From a virus: a stretch of DNA of 30,890 nt. The stretch is taken from IMG/VR virus record IMGVR_UViG_3300026094_000021, positions 1 to 30,890 of that record; one strand, written 5' to 3'. The notes under the pieces were generated by a model. The model had not been told where the DNA came from, ran no database searches, and saw nothing but the letters and a program-made list of their open reading frames with translations. The position numbers and the translations under genes are program-made. Every line of letters begins with the position of its first letter. Within the stretch, counting starts at the first letter, position 1. Of the stretch, positions 21,662-30,269 are shown in pieces.

Positions 21662-23239
21662 ATGAACATTGTAAAGATGCAGGACTCGTTGAAAGATTTG
21701 TCCGACCGCCAACTGCTGCAGACTATGGAGTCTGGGTCTTCTCCTCAGTATCTGGTGCTAGCAGAAATGCAGCGGCGCAAAAAAATGCGCGAAGACAGTG
21801 CGCAGGCCAACCCGCAAAGTGACAGGTCAGTAGCTGAAGACATTATGGGCGGCATCACACAGGTGCCTATGGGTCCGATGGAGATGGCTGAAGGCGGCAT
21901 TGTTAGCTTTGCAAAAGGCGGCAAGACAGGGCGTGCCAAAGGCGAAGAAGAAGCTTGCTACGTAGACTCTCGCACGGGTGAGAAGTATTGTCCTCCGGGC
22001 ACTCCGCAGACGGAAATGCCTCGCACCGGGCAGCGCAAGAGCTTCCAAGAAGGCGGCGTAATCCCTTCAAGTGAGATGGCAGACATTGATCTACAGCGCG
22101 CCCGACAGATGTACGAGGCGAATCTTGAAGACCTCCGTAGAGCTGATCCTAACGTAGACTTTGAGACTTTCTTGCAGTCTTATAACGCAGTTGGGGCGCA
22201 AACTAGCCCCGCAACGCCAAGCCCTCAGCCGGAATCGCTGGGTAGTATTGAAGATTCACCTGTTGAAGAAGATAGACCAATGTCTCGCTACGAACGAATC
22301 GCAGCGCAGGCAGAAGAGGAAGGGATTAGTGGCCTGTTTGGTGGCCTTTTTGGTGGTTCTGAAGAAAAAGAAGAACCCGAAGCCCCTGACCCGTATGAAG
22401 GCATGTCTCCGCGCCAAAAAGTTGCAGCGCAAGCGAAAGAAGAAGGTCTTGCTGAAGGGGTGTTTAGTAACTTTTTTGGAATAGACTTTACGAGCCCAGA
22501 GTGGCGCGGGCGGTCAGCAGATGAAAGCGTTCCTACAGAAGAGCTGTCCCGGTACGGTCAAATTGCACGGCAAACTCAAGAGTTTTTTGATAGTGAAGAC
22601 GAACCCGAGACGCAAGGTGAAGGCACTAGCCCCGCACGCCCGGGCGGCGAAAGGAACCAATTTACAGGACCAACTGGCGATAAAACGCCCGATGACACGC
22701 CCGATGATACGCCCGTTGCACAAGACGGCCTAGCGGAGCTAATGCGTGACCTGCAGGCTGAGCGACAAGAGCTTCGTGAGGGTTCTCGTGAGGACGCAAT
22801 TAACCAAGCGCTTATCCGTGCTGGTCTAACGATGGCTGCAAGCGATGACCCTGACTTCTTGTCCGCAGCTGCTGAGGGCGGCATTGGCGGTCTGGCTGGC
22901 TATCAAAGTGCGATGGAGCGTGCTGCTCAACGGCAGGGTGAGATTAGCTCTGATGTCATTGACTTAGGCATCGCCCGAGAAACGGCTGCCCTTAAACAAC
23001 GCGCAGCTCAAGCTGCTATAGAAAATCGAATATCCGATGAAGAAGCGGCACGGATAAAATCGTTGATTGATTTTAGGTCTACACTGGCGGATCAACTTGC
23101 CGAAAGCCTCGGCGACGAAGAAGCAAGCGCAGAACTACAACGGCAGATTGACGCGATTGACGCACAGTTAGCTCCTGCTATGGGGACTGGCAGCGCAGCG
23201 CAAAATTTTGAGTATGACCCAAGCAATTATGGCACCTAA
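21662..23239 (+). CDS. Presumed internal virion protein with repeated RY..IA.Q motifs, 525 aa
   Basis: The N-terminus 'LKDLSDRQLLQTMESGSSPQ' and 'YLVLAEMQRRKKMREDSA' is a conserved helical opening of a marine phage virion family. 'MAEGGIVSFAKGGKTG' follows at 75-90, then 'CYVDSRTGEKYCPPG' with two cysteines. Three related short motifs occur at about 205-310 ('SRYERIAAQAEEEG', 'SPRQKVAAQAKEEG', 'SRYGQIARQTQEFF'), separated by acidic Glu/Pro-rich linkers. The C-terminal third is a long helix-rich region ('LAELMRDLQAERQELREG', 'AEGGIGGLAGYQSAMERAA'). It probably lies next to the gp15/gp16-type channel proteins; no enzyme motif is visible. RBS GGGAG. Confidence 0.7.
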   Translation: MNIVKMQDSLKDLSDRQLLQTMESGSSPQYLVLAEMQRRKKMREDSAQANPQSDRSVAEDIMGGITQVPMGPMEMAEGGIVSFAKGGKTGRAKGEEEACYVDSRTGEKYCPPGTPQTEMPRTGQRKSFQEGGVIPSSEMADIDLQRARQMYEANLEDLRRADPNVDFETFLQSYNAVGAQTSPATPSPQPESLGSIEDSPVEEDRPMSRYERIAAQAEEEGISGLFGGLFGGSEEKEEPEAPDPYEGMSPRQKVAAQAKEEGLAEGVFSNFFGIDFTSPEWRGRSADESVPTEELSRYGQIARQTQEFFDSEDEPETQGEGTSPARPGGERNQFTGPTGDKTPDDTPDDTPVAQDGLAELMRDLQAERQELREGSREDAINQALIRAGLTMAASDDPDFLSAAAEGGIGGLAGYQSAMERAAQRQGEISSDVIDLGIARETAALKQRAAQAAIENRISDEEAARIKSLIDFRSTLADQLAESLGDEEASAELQRQIDAIDAQLAPAMGTGSAAQNFEYDPSNYGT

Positions 23240-23250
23240 AGGGGACTCTA

Positions 23251-26200
23251 GTGGCATATAAGTATTCGCTTAAATCGCCAAGCGGACGCACCATAGACTT
23301 TGAGTCTCCGACAATGCTTTCTCGGCGGGAGGCTCAGCTTCAAGCCGCTCAGTTAGAGACTCAGCAAATCCAACAGCAGCGCGAGCTAGAAGAAACCGCA
23401 GAAGAATCTCGCGGAGTATTTGGTGCTTTAGGCGACACTGCGTTGGGTGCCGCTGCTGGCGGGCTTGATCTTGTTGGCAGCTCTCTCATTGGCGGTGGCG
23501 CTACACTCCTTGGTGCTGAGGACTTCGGTGCTGCAGCGCGCGAAACTTTTGGAGAAGACGCGCAAAAACTGCGAGAGATGCAGAGTGAACAACTGCAAGC
23601 CCGCCGCGAGATTGGTATGGGGCGCCTTGCGGACGTGTCTGAGGAAGGCTTGGGCGCTCAGCTTGGTGAAGTTGCTAGCGTTGTAGCTGAATACCCTAGT
23701 CTGGGCTTTGATTTTGTATCTGAGCAACTGCTAGGTCTCGGCCCAGTAAAACTAGGTGCGGTGCTAACCCGCGCAGGTGCCAAAAAACTGCTTGGCGAAA
23801 CAGCTGATAAAGCAGCTAACCGAGCTGGTCTTGCTGGTGGTGTGACTGCAGGGGCTTCTATGCAAGCCACCGACGTTGGCATGGAAACTTACGACCGTGT
23901 TTACGCGCAGGCGGCCAGTCAAGGTTTGTCAGATGAGGATGCCAAGGCTCAGGCACTCGAAGCTGCTCGATCTGATGCGCTTCAGTCTATGGGCATTACT
24001 GGTGCAACAACGGCGTTGATTCCCGGAGCTCGTGAAATTGAACGAGTTGTTGGTCGTGTGGGCCGCACTGTAGATGATCTTGCTGAAGCTGGACAAACAG
24101 CAAAAAGATTTTCTGGCGCTCGGGGGTTTGCAAAAGGTGCGTTAGGTGAAGCTGCGCAGGAAGGCATCGAAGAAGGTGCCGGGGCTTATATCTCAAACAT
24201 CAGTGGTATAGAAGCTGGAGAAGACATTGACCCGTTATCCGGTGTTGGTGTTCAAGGCGGTCTTGGTGCGTTAGTTGGCGCTGGTATAGGTGGGCCTTTA
24301 GGTGCGGTGCAAGGTCGACGCGACGAGACTGTGCGACGAATACAGGCTGACTTGCAGGAGCAGCAGAGGCAACAAGACTTACAACAGCCGACTCCGTTTA
24401 CTCCCGTAGATGATGCACAGCTGCCTCTGCCGGGGTTTGAGCCGACCATAGGTGCTACAGAACCAGAGCCTCCCGCCCCAGCACCGACGCAACCGCCGGA
24501 GTTTGATGTAAGCGCACCTGATATAGATACAGAAGCACCGCGCCCTCGTGCTGCGGTGCCCGGTCAGCAACCGTTGGACTTGGGTGTAGAGCCAGACGCT
24601 GAAGCTATTAGTGCGTTAGAAGGTCAACCAGTAGAGACTGATTTGTTTGGCGCTCCGGTGCGCCCACAAGCACAAGTAACGCCTACAGAGGCGACGATAA
24701 CTCAACCTGATGCAGCTGTGGAAACAGCAGAGCAACGCCGTCGTGCAAGCGAAACTTTTGGAGGCCCTCAGCAAGAGCTTGAGGTTGGCACTCCTGTCCA
24801 GCCCGTTACTCTTACCGAGGAGCGCCTTGCTGAATTTGGCCTGCCTGCGTTGGCTCGCCGCCCAGATCGCGTGCGTGCGAACTTTAAAAACATTGCTCGC
24901 CGGTTTGAGGGGCTTGACCTCACTGACCCGCAGCAGCGCCAGCAAGCCGAAGAACAACTGCAAGACGTAGAAAACCGTTACTCCGGCCAGTGGGTAGGCC
25001 CATTCTCTGAACGCGTGCGTGGTGAGCTGCAGGCTACCGAGCAGCAAGTTGAAGCGGTTCAGGCTGAACGTGAGCGAATTGGGCTTGAAGAAGCAGGACG
25101 GCGCGACCGCCAGCGCCAGCGCGTGCAAGCAGATATTACCGAAGCTATTGAGACAGGCATCGCTACACAAGAAGCACCTCGCCTTGAAGCAGAACAAGAG
25201 CAGCGCCGTGCCGCATTGCGTCAACAGCTTGTAGACCGGCAGGCAGAGCGAGTACGCGAGCAGGCTACTGGCCGTATTCCCCTTACTGAAGACTGGAAAC
25301 GTGCGGCTCGTACTCAGCTAAGTCAGCGTCAGGAAGAAGCTCAGATGCGTGAGCGCGGCCTTGATGAGATGGCTGCTCAGGAAGCTGCTGACTTTGAGCT
25401 CGACATGCAGTACGTCGATGAGCGCGCTCCGCAGCTTGAACCCGACCAGAAAGTCGCTGCGTCTGATTTTGTCCAGCAGTACACCGAAGCGCAGGCGATC
25501 AACGATCCGCAGCTAACACAGGCTGTCGAGCAAGAAGCACGGTCTCAGTTAGGTTCTCAGCAGTGGGGGCGTTTGAAATCTGGCCTATCCAGCCAGCGCC
25601 GTGCTCAGCAGCGTCGTCTTGAGCAGGAACAAGCCGGTGAAGTACAGCCGGAGCAGCCTGATTTGCTTGCGCAGCCTGAGCCGGAAACGACGCCAGAGCC
25701 TGAGCCCGCTGCTGAGCCTGTGCAGGGCGAACTATTTGATGCCGCAGAAACCGCCACAGAGGCAGCACAAGATGCAGAACAAGCCGCAGAATCCGCCGAG
25801 CAGGCTGCTGAACGAGCCGCTGAGCAAGCAGAGCAAGGACGACCCAGCCGTCGTGCTGTTCGTGACCGACCGGAGCCTGCCGCTGAGCAGCCAGATGCTG
25901 AGCCAAGCGTGGATGTGGATAGAGGACGTGACGAGCAGCCTGCCCAACCAGCTGGAAGACGTCCGGCCCGAGGAGTGGGCCGCGATAGCGTACCTGCTGA
26001 GCGAGACGAAACTGGAGCAGAGCCTAGCAACCTTGCACTAGAAGGTTTGCCGCCGATTGCTGTGCCTATGCAGCGTGCGTTCAATGCGCCCAACGAACAG
26101 AACACTAACGCTCTGCTTGATCAGTCAGTAACAGACGGCATTCTTAGCCAAGAACAAGCTGACGCGTTTAAAGAAACTATTAAGCAGGGCGATCAAGCGC

Positions 26201-29200
26201 GGGCCAAGGCTATCATGCACGTCTACCGAGAGACGATTGATAGTGCGTACTTTACGGCCAACATCGATGTTGCGCTTGATATGGCACAGCAGGTTAAGCC
26301 GGTTAGGCAGATGGCTAATGACGTACCCGCCGAAGTTCGAGATGCGGCTCAGCGCATTTCTGATGAGCGCCGTCGAGCCATAGACCGTGAGGTGGACGAA
26401 GAAGTTGCAGACATTGAGCGGTTAGAGCAAGAAGGGCCTGTCGACGATGACATTGACCCAGTGTTCAGCCGAGTGCCAGTAGGCAACAAGCAGCTGTCTA
26501 GCGCCGAAGATTTGAAAAAAGCAGGGCGCAAGCTGATTAACCGCTTAAAAGACACGATTGAAATTGAGATTGTGCAGTCGAGCAACAACGTTCCTGACAT
26601 AGACGTGCCTACCAACGTGCGCGGCGTTTACTACAACGGCAAAGTTTACATCGTTGCAGACGCAGTCACAGAGTTTGATTTGGAAACAGTGATTGCCCAC
26701 GAGGTTGTGGGTCACGCAGGTATGGAAGGTTTGCTAGGACGGCCCGGCTTCAACAACCTAGTCCAGCAGATCAAGCGGATAAAGACTAGCAACGCGCGAA
26801 TCCAAGAGATAGTGACTAATCTTCGTCGCGAGTACACCAACCAACAAGGCGAGTACAACTTAGACGAAAACCAAGAAGCTCGTGAGATTATTGCGCATAT
26901 TGCTGAATCAAAAGCTAGCTACTTAAGCGACAGTGGCGTGCGTCGTGTGTGGGATAACATTGTTCGCCGAGTGCGTGCCGCTCTGTCTAAGCTAGGATTT
27001 GTTGACCCCTCAGACGTGTTGCTGGACCAGTTGGTTTACGAGGCTGCGTTGCACGTCGAAGGTGGCAAAGCAGCGACCCGCAGTGACCGGGCGTTTGTTC
27101 GTTCTCCAAATATGGCTGCCCACACAATGCAGCGCGCGTGGGATAAAGGGTATCAAGGGTTTAGCATCCGAGATGCAGGCAACTACCTGCGGGATATAGC
27201 TGAAGGACGAATCCAGCCGAGAGACCGCTCGCAGCAGATTATCTCTGAAGAGAACTTAGACGACAGCTACTTCGATCAAGTTCAATACTCACGGTCATCA
27301 GATCGCGTTAGTCCTTTAAACGATGGCTTTGACGAGGTAGCTGCTGATCGCGCGGCGTCTGTCGACCAGCAAAAAGAAAACGTGTTTGCCCGAGCGCATA
27401 AACTTCGCCGAGGTGAGTACCGAGCGTTTGATCGGTTCCGCATTCAGGTGCTAAACACAGCAGCAACCCTGTCAGACAAGCTGGAAGCTAGGTACAACAA
27501 CACTGTTCAGAGCGCTATTTACGGCATTAACCCGATTATGTCGTTTCTTCAGGCTCAACGTGCGGACCAGTTCTCTGCGTCTTTGAAGCGAGCAGGCAGC
27601 TTTAAGTTTAATGAACAGTCAGGCAAGTACGACGCTGTGAGAGAAGACGGCGTGGCGTCCTATGAAGATGCGCTTGTGACTCTACGGAACCTTGGCGAGC
27701 GCATTGGCTTTGCTAACGCTAAGCACCGCTTTAACGTCGCTGCAATCTCTCAGAGGGAACTTGAGCTAGACCGTGTCAACGAAGAAATTCAGCGCAAGAT
27801 AGAAGAAGCGCGTGCCAAAGGTAATACTCGTGAAGTCGCACGGCTAGAGCAGCAGTTCACAGACATGTATCCGGGTATGGACAGCCAGCAGATTGCTGAG
27901 CGCCAACGCCAAAACCGTGAAAACATTAAACTGTTTTCTACATATCCCGAGCTGCAGACGGCGTTTGACCAATGGACTTCAGCAAAGAACAGGGCTTTAG
28001 ACCTCGCGGTTGAGACTGGGTTTATGTCTCGCGAGTATGCTGATGATCTAAAAGGCAATGTAGCGTATATCCCGTTTAACCGGCTTATCCAAGAGAATGA
28101 GCAAAACGCTATATCGGCCTACGAAACCCGTGCAACTAACCTAATGAACCTAGCACAGGTGCCGCGCCTCAAAGGCTCACCAAGAGAAGTTAATGATGTC
28201 ATGGAAAACATGGCAGGCATTCTTGACTACATCACCATGTCCGCGATTAAAAACCAAGCATCACGCAAGCTAGCGTTGGAGCTTCGTGACATGGGTGCCT
28301 TAGAGGCCGAGTACAACGACCCAGCAGAAGCCCCGGCTGCAGATCGCGAGTTTGTTATCTCATGGATGGAGGACGGCAAAACTCAGTACGCGCTACCGCT
28401 AGACCGACTGGATTCATACGCATGGCGTGGCACCGAAGCGGTGTCAATTCCGGGCCTCAACATTCTCAGTGTGCCTGCGAACATACTGCGTAAAGGCGTG
28501 ACACTCTCACTAGACTTTATCCTCGGGCAGTTGATGCAGGATACGTTCCGAGTGTACGCATTAAGCGGACTAAAAAACCCTGCCAAGGCAGCCCGGCAAG
28601 TGCCTAAGAATTTTGCTCGGGTGAGAAGGGCATTGGCGCGAGGTGAGTTTGGCCCGCAAGAACTAGCCGGGACAGGCATATTTGGTCAGTTCGATGTGCG
28701 TGTAGAACGCGCTCGGCAGCTGGATGAGTTAGCTGGCGGCAGAGACTTAAACCCGTTCCAAAAAATTCTTAGGTTCAGTGAGCGAAATGCTGAGGCGTCT
28801 GACTTGGCCGTTAGGATGTCTGTGTATGAACAGACTATTGCCGAAGGCGGCACCGAAGCAGAGGCTCACTTTAGAGCGGACGAGATCATTAACTTCAACA
28901 ACCGTGGTGCTAGTCAGTATGCAGCGCTAGCGCGGGCGAGTATTCCGTTCTTCAACGCCTACCTTCAGGGCATGCGAGTCCTGATGCGGGGCATGTCAGG
29001 CAAGGGGCTAACGCTTAAAGATAGGAAGCAGTCTCTGATTAGGTTTTACAGTGGCATGGGTAAGCTGGCTGTTCTTGGTTCGCTGTACGCACTGGCCATG
29101 TCGGATGACGAGGAATATCTAAATCAGCCTGCATACATTCGATCGAGCAACTTCTTGATCCCAACAGGGGAAGGATTGCCTTCGCTTAGGTACCGCTTGC

Positions 29201-29982
29201 CTGCAGACATTGCACTGTTCACAAAGATGATTCCTGAGACGCTGATAATGAACGCGTTGGTCGAAGATAATGACTCTAAAAAGTTCTATAAAGAAATGGG
29301 TGATGCGACCATCAGTGCTTTGAGTGGGCCTAACATGTACCCGCAGATTATAAAGCCAATCACTGAAGTAGCGCTTAACCGTAGTTTCTTTACAGGCGCA
29401 CCAATCGTCGGACTGAGAGAAGAAAACCTCCAGATCGAGGAGCAGTACAGAGACAACACATCAGAGCTAGCTAAGCTGTTTGCCAGTGTTGGCGTGTCGC
29501 CGCTAAAAGCGGATTACTTCATTCGCTCGATGTTTGGTTACGTCGGCTCGAATATGCTGCTGGCCACCGATGTTATGTATGAAACCGCCACTGGTGAGTT
29601 TGACCCAGCACGAGAGCTTGCAGATATACCGATTGGGCGAACTGTGTTCTCACGCAGGCAAGGCACTGGGTTTAAACAAGACTTGTATAGTCTGCGCGAT
29701 GAAACAAGCAAAGCTATTGGGTCTCTCAACCTAGCCCGAGAGCGCGGGGACGCAGAAAGGGCAGAAGAGATTCTCGAAGATAGCTCACGCCTGCTGCAAA
29801 TTCGCAGGCAAGTTAACCGTGTGGCTAACACTATAAGCAAAAGCAGAGACCGCATTGACAGGATTAAGAACTCTAATCTGTCTTCAGCGGAGAAGCGCGA
29901 AAGGATTGAGGCAGAAGAAGCGTTGCAGGCTAGGCTAGCACCGCAGATACGCAGGATGCGTAGTTTTGCTTATGATGAGTAA
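23251..29982 (+). CDS. Giant polyvalent virion protein with metallopeptidase-like and LPD38-like regions, 2243 aa
   Basis: GTG 23251 follows AAGGGG. Residues about 56-89, 245-255 and 332-355 are Gly/Ala hydrophobic, with an 'ALGEAAQEGIEEGAGAYIS' motif typical of large ejected proteins. Residues about 366-870 are Gln/Pro/Glu-rich with long coiled coils and an Ala/Glu helix (831-863). Around 1120-1220 lies a zincin-like site, 'TVIAHEVVGHAG' (H1150, E1151, H1155), with a candidate third ligand in 'EAREIIAHIAE' (E1212, H1216 or E1219). From about 1340 to 2100 is a region like LPD38, with 'FNNRGASQYAALARASIPFF' (about 1882) and 'NAYLQG'. The protein ends in a coiled-coil tail. It takes the place of T7 gp16 (1318 aa) but lacks a recognisable transglycosylase. 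Injection with DNA is inferred. Confidence 0.78.
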   Translation: MAYKYSLKSPSGRTIDFESPTMLSRREAQLQAAQLETQQIQQQRELEETAEESRGVFGALGDTALGAAAGGLDLVGSSLIGGGATLLGAEDFGAAARETFGEDAQKLREMQSEQLQARREIGMGRLADVSEEGLGAQLGEVASVVAEYPSLGFDFVSEQLLGLGPVKLGAVLTRAGAKKLLGETADKAANRAGLAGGVTAGASMQATDVGMETYDRVYAQAASQGLSDEDAKAQALEAARSDALQSMGITGATTALIPGAREIERVVGRVGRTVDDLAEAGQTAKRFSGARGFAKGALGEAAQEGIEEGAGAYISNISGIEAGEDIDPLSGVGVQGGLGALVGAGIGGPLGAVQGRRDETVRRIQADLQEQQRQQDLQQPTPFTPVDDAQLPLPGFEPTIGATEPEPPAPAPTQPPEFDVSAPDIDTEAPRPRAAVPGQQPLDLGVEPDAEAISALEGQPVETDLFGAPVRPQAQVTPTEATITQPDAAVETAEQRRRASETFGGPQQELEVGTPVQPVTLTEERLAEFGLPALARRPDRVRANFKNIARRFEGLDLTDPQQRQQAEEQLQDVENRYSGQWVGPFSERVRGELQATEQQVEAVQAERERIGLEEAGRRDRQRQRVQADITEAIETGIATQEAPRLEAEQEQRRAALRQQLVDRQAERVREQATGRIPLTEDWKRAARTQLSQRQEEAQMRERGLDEMAAQEAADFELDMQYVDERAPQLEPDQKVAASDFVQQYTEAQAINDPQLTQAVEQEARSQLGSQQWGRLKSGLSSQRRAQQRRLEQEQAGEVQPEQPDLLAQPEPETTPEPEPAAEPVQGELFDAAETATEAAQDAEQAAESAEQAAERAAEQAEQGRPSRRAVRDRPEPAAEQPDAEPSVDVDRGRDEQPAQPAGRRPARGVGRDSVPAERDETGAEPSNLALEGLPPIAVPMQRAFNAPNEQNTNALLDQSVTDGILSQEQADAFKETIKQGDQARAKAIMHVYRETIDSAYFTANIDVALDMAQQVKPVRQMANDVPAEVRDAAQRISDERRRAIDREVDEEVADIERLEQEGPVDDDIDPVFSRVPVGNKQLSSAEDLKKAGRKLINRLKDTIEIEIVQSSNNVPDIDVPTNVRGVYYNGKVYIVADAVTEFDLETVIAHEVVGHAGMEGLLGRPGFNNLVQQIKRIKTSNARIQEIVTNLRREYTNQQGEYNLDENQEAREIIAHIAESKASYLSDSGVRRVWDNIVRRVRAALSKLGFVDPSDVLLDQLVYEAALHVEGGKAATRSDRAFVRSPNMAAHTMQRAWDKGYQGFSIRDAGNYLRDIAEGRIQPRDRSQQIISEENLDDSYFDQVQYSRSSDRVSPLNDGFDEVAADRAASVDQQKENVFARAHKLRRGEYRAFDRFRIQVLNTAATLSDKLEARYNNTVQSAIYGINPIMSFLQAQRADQFSASLKRAGSFKFNEQSGKYDAVREDGVASYEDALVTLRNLGERIGFANAKHRFNVAAISQRELELDRVNEEIQRKIEEARAKGNTREVARLEQQFTDMYPGMDSQQIAERQRQNRENIKLFSTYPELQTAFDQWTSAKNRALDLAVETGFMSREYADDLKGNVAYIPFNRLIQENEQNAISAYETRATNLMNLAQVPRLKGSPREVNDVMENMAGILDYITMSAIKNQASRKLALELRDMGALEAEYNDPAEAPAADREFVISWMEDGKTQYALPLDRLDSYAWRGTEAVSIPGLNILSVPANILRKGVTLSLDFILGQLMQDTFRVYALSGLKNPAKAARQVPKNFARVRRALARGEFGPQELAGTGIFGQFDVRVERARQLDELAGGRDLNPFQKILRFSERNAEASDLAVRMSVYEQTIAEGGTEAEAHFRADEIINFNNRGASQYAALARASIPFFNAYLQGMRVLMRGMSGKGLTLKDRKQSLIRFYSGMGKLAVLGSLYALAMSDDEEYLNQPAYIRSSNFLIPTGEGLPSLRYRLPADIALFTKMIPETLIMNALVEDNDSKKFYKEMGDATISALSGPNMYPQIIKPITEVALNRSFFTGAPIVGLREENLQIEEQYRDNTSELAKLFASVGVSPLKADYFIRSMFGYVGSNMLLATDVMYETATGEFDPARELADIPIGRTVFSRRQGTGFKQDLYSLRDETSKAIGSLNLARERGDAERAEEILEDSSRLLQIRRQVNRVANTISKSRDRIDRIKNSNLSSAEKRERIEAEEALQARLAPQIRRMRSFAYDE

Positions 29983-29988
29983 AAAAGA

Positions 29989-30008
29989 GCCCCCGGTAGT
30001 CCGGGGGC
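29989..30008 (-). terminator. Intrinsic terminator for leftward transcripts
   Basis: A perfect 8-bp GC-rich stem, GCCCCCGG with CCGGGGGC, encloses a 4-base loop. On the minus strand it is followed by TCTTTTTT (29988-29981), the classic U-tract. On the plus strand the downstream bases are 'aacccactt', so there is no rightward tract. It ends the leftward genes just 3' of the giant rightward gene. Confidence 0.85.
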
Positions 30009-30024
30009 AACCCACTTCAGAGAT

Positions 30025-30063
30025 CAGTGACGCGGTCAGGGAGGAGAGAGCAGTACGTCACTG
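30025..30063. repeat. Second inverted repeat in the convergent gap
   Basis: The perfect 8-base arms CAGTGACG (30025-30032) and CGTCACTG (30056-30063) flank a 23-base spacer. It lies between the leftward terminator and the stop of the leftward 63-residue gene. It has no T-tract on either side, so it is not a standard terminator. It may be an mRNA end stabiliser, a protein site or chance. Confidence 0.45.
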
Positions 30064-30074
30064 CAAGTAGGATT

Positions 30075-30266
30075 CTACCGGATTCTCCACGTTCGTACAC
30101 CCTTGATATAGTTCTCAGTCCGCTGCATGCAACGCACTTCTATGCCAAACTCGTTGGCTAAGCGCTTTATCTGACTTCTATAGGTTGTGCACTGTAAGCA
30201 AGGGACAAAGAAACTGTCTCCGATACGCATACCGCCAAGCACAGCTTCAAAGTCCCACCGAAGCAC
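30075..30266 (-). CDS. Small conserved phage protein, 63 aa (GTG start)
   Basis: The leftward frame starts at GTG 30266 with AGGA upstream, four bases after the previous stop, so translation is probably coupled. The product is 'MLRWDFEAVLGGMRIGDSFF', then 'VPCLQCTTYRSQIKRLANEF', 'GIEVRCMQRTENYIKGVRTW' and 'RIR'. The pattern 'GDSFFVP...R..I...A..GI.V..R....GVR.WR' is a familiar tiny phage protein family of unknown function. An internal ATG at residue 13 is an alternative start. Three cysteines are present but unpaired in spacing. The gene lies on the minus strand with the presumed replication module. Confidence 0.7.
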   Translation of the reverse strand: MLRWDFEAVLGGMRIGDSFFVPCLQCTTYRSQIKRLANEFGIEVRCMQRTENYIKGVRTWRIR

Positions 30267-30269
30267 ATC

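Noticed and set aside
25601-26041. Alternative plus-strand frame within the giant gene
   Set aside because: Composition is that of a shifted frame of a Gln/Glu/Ala-rich coding region; it lies wholly inside a continuous 2243-codon frame and has no convincing start signal.
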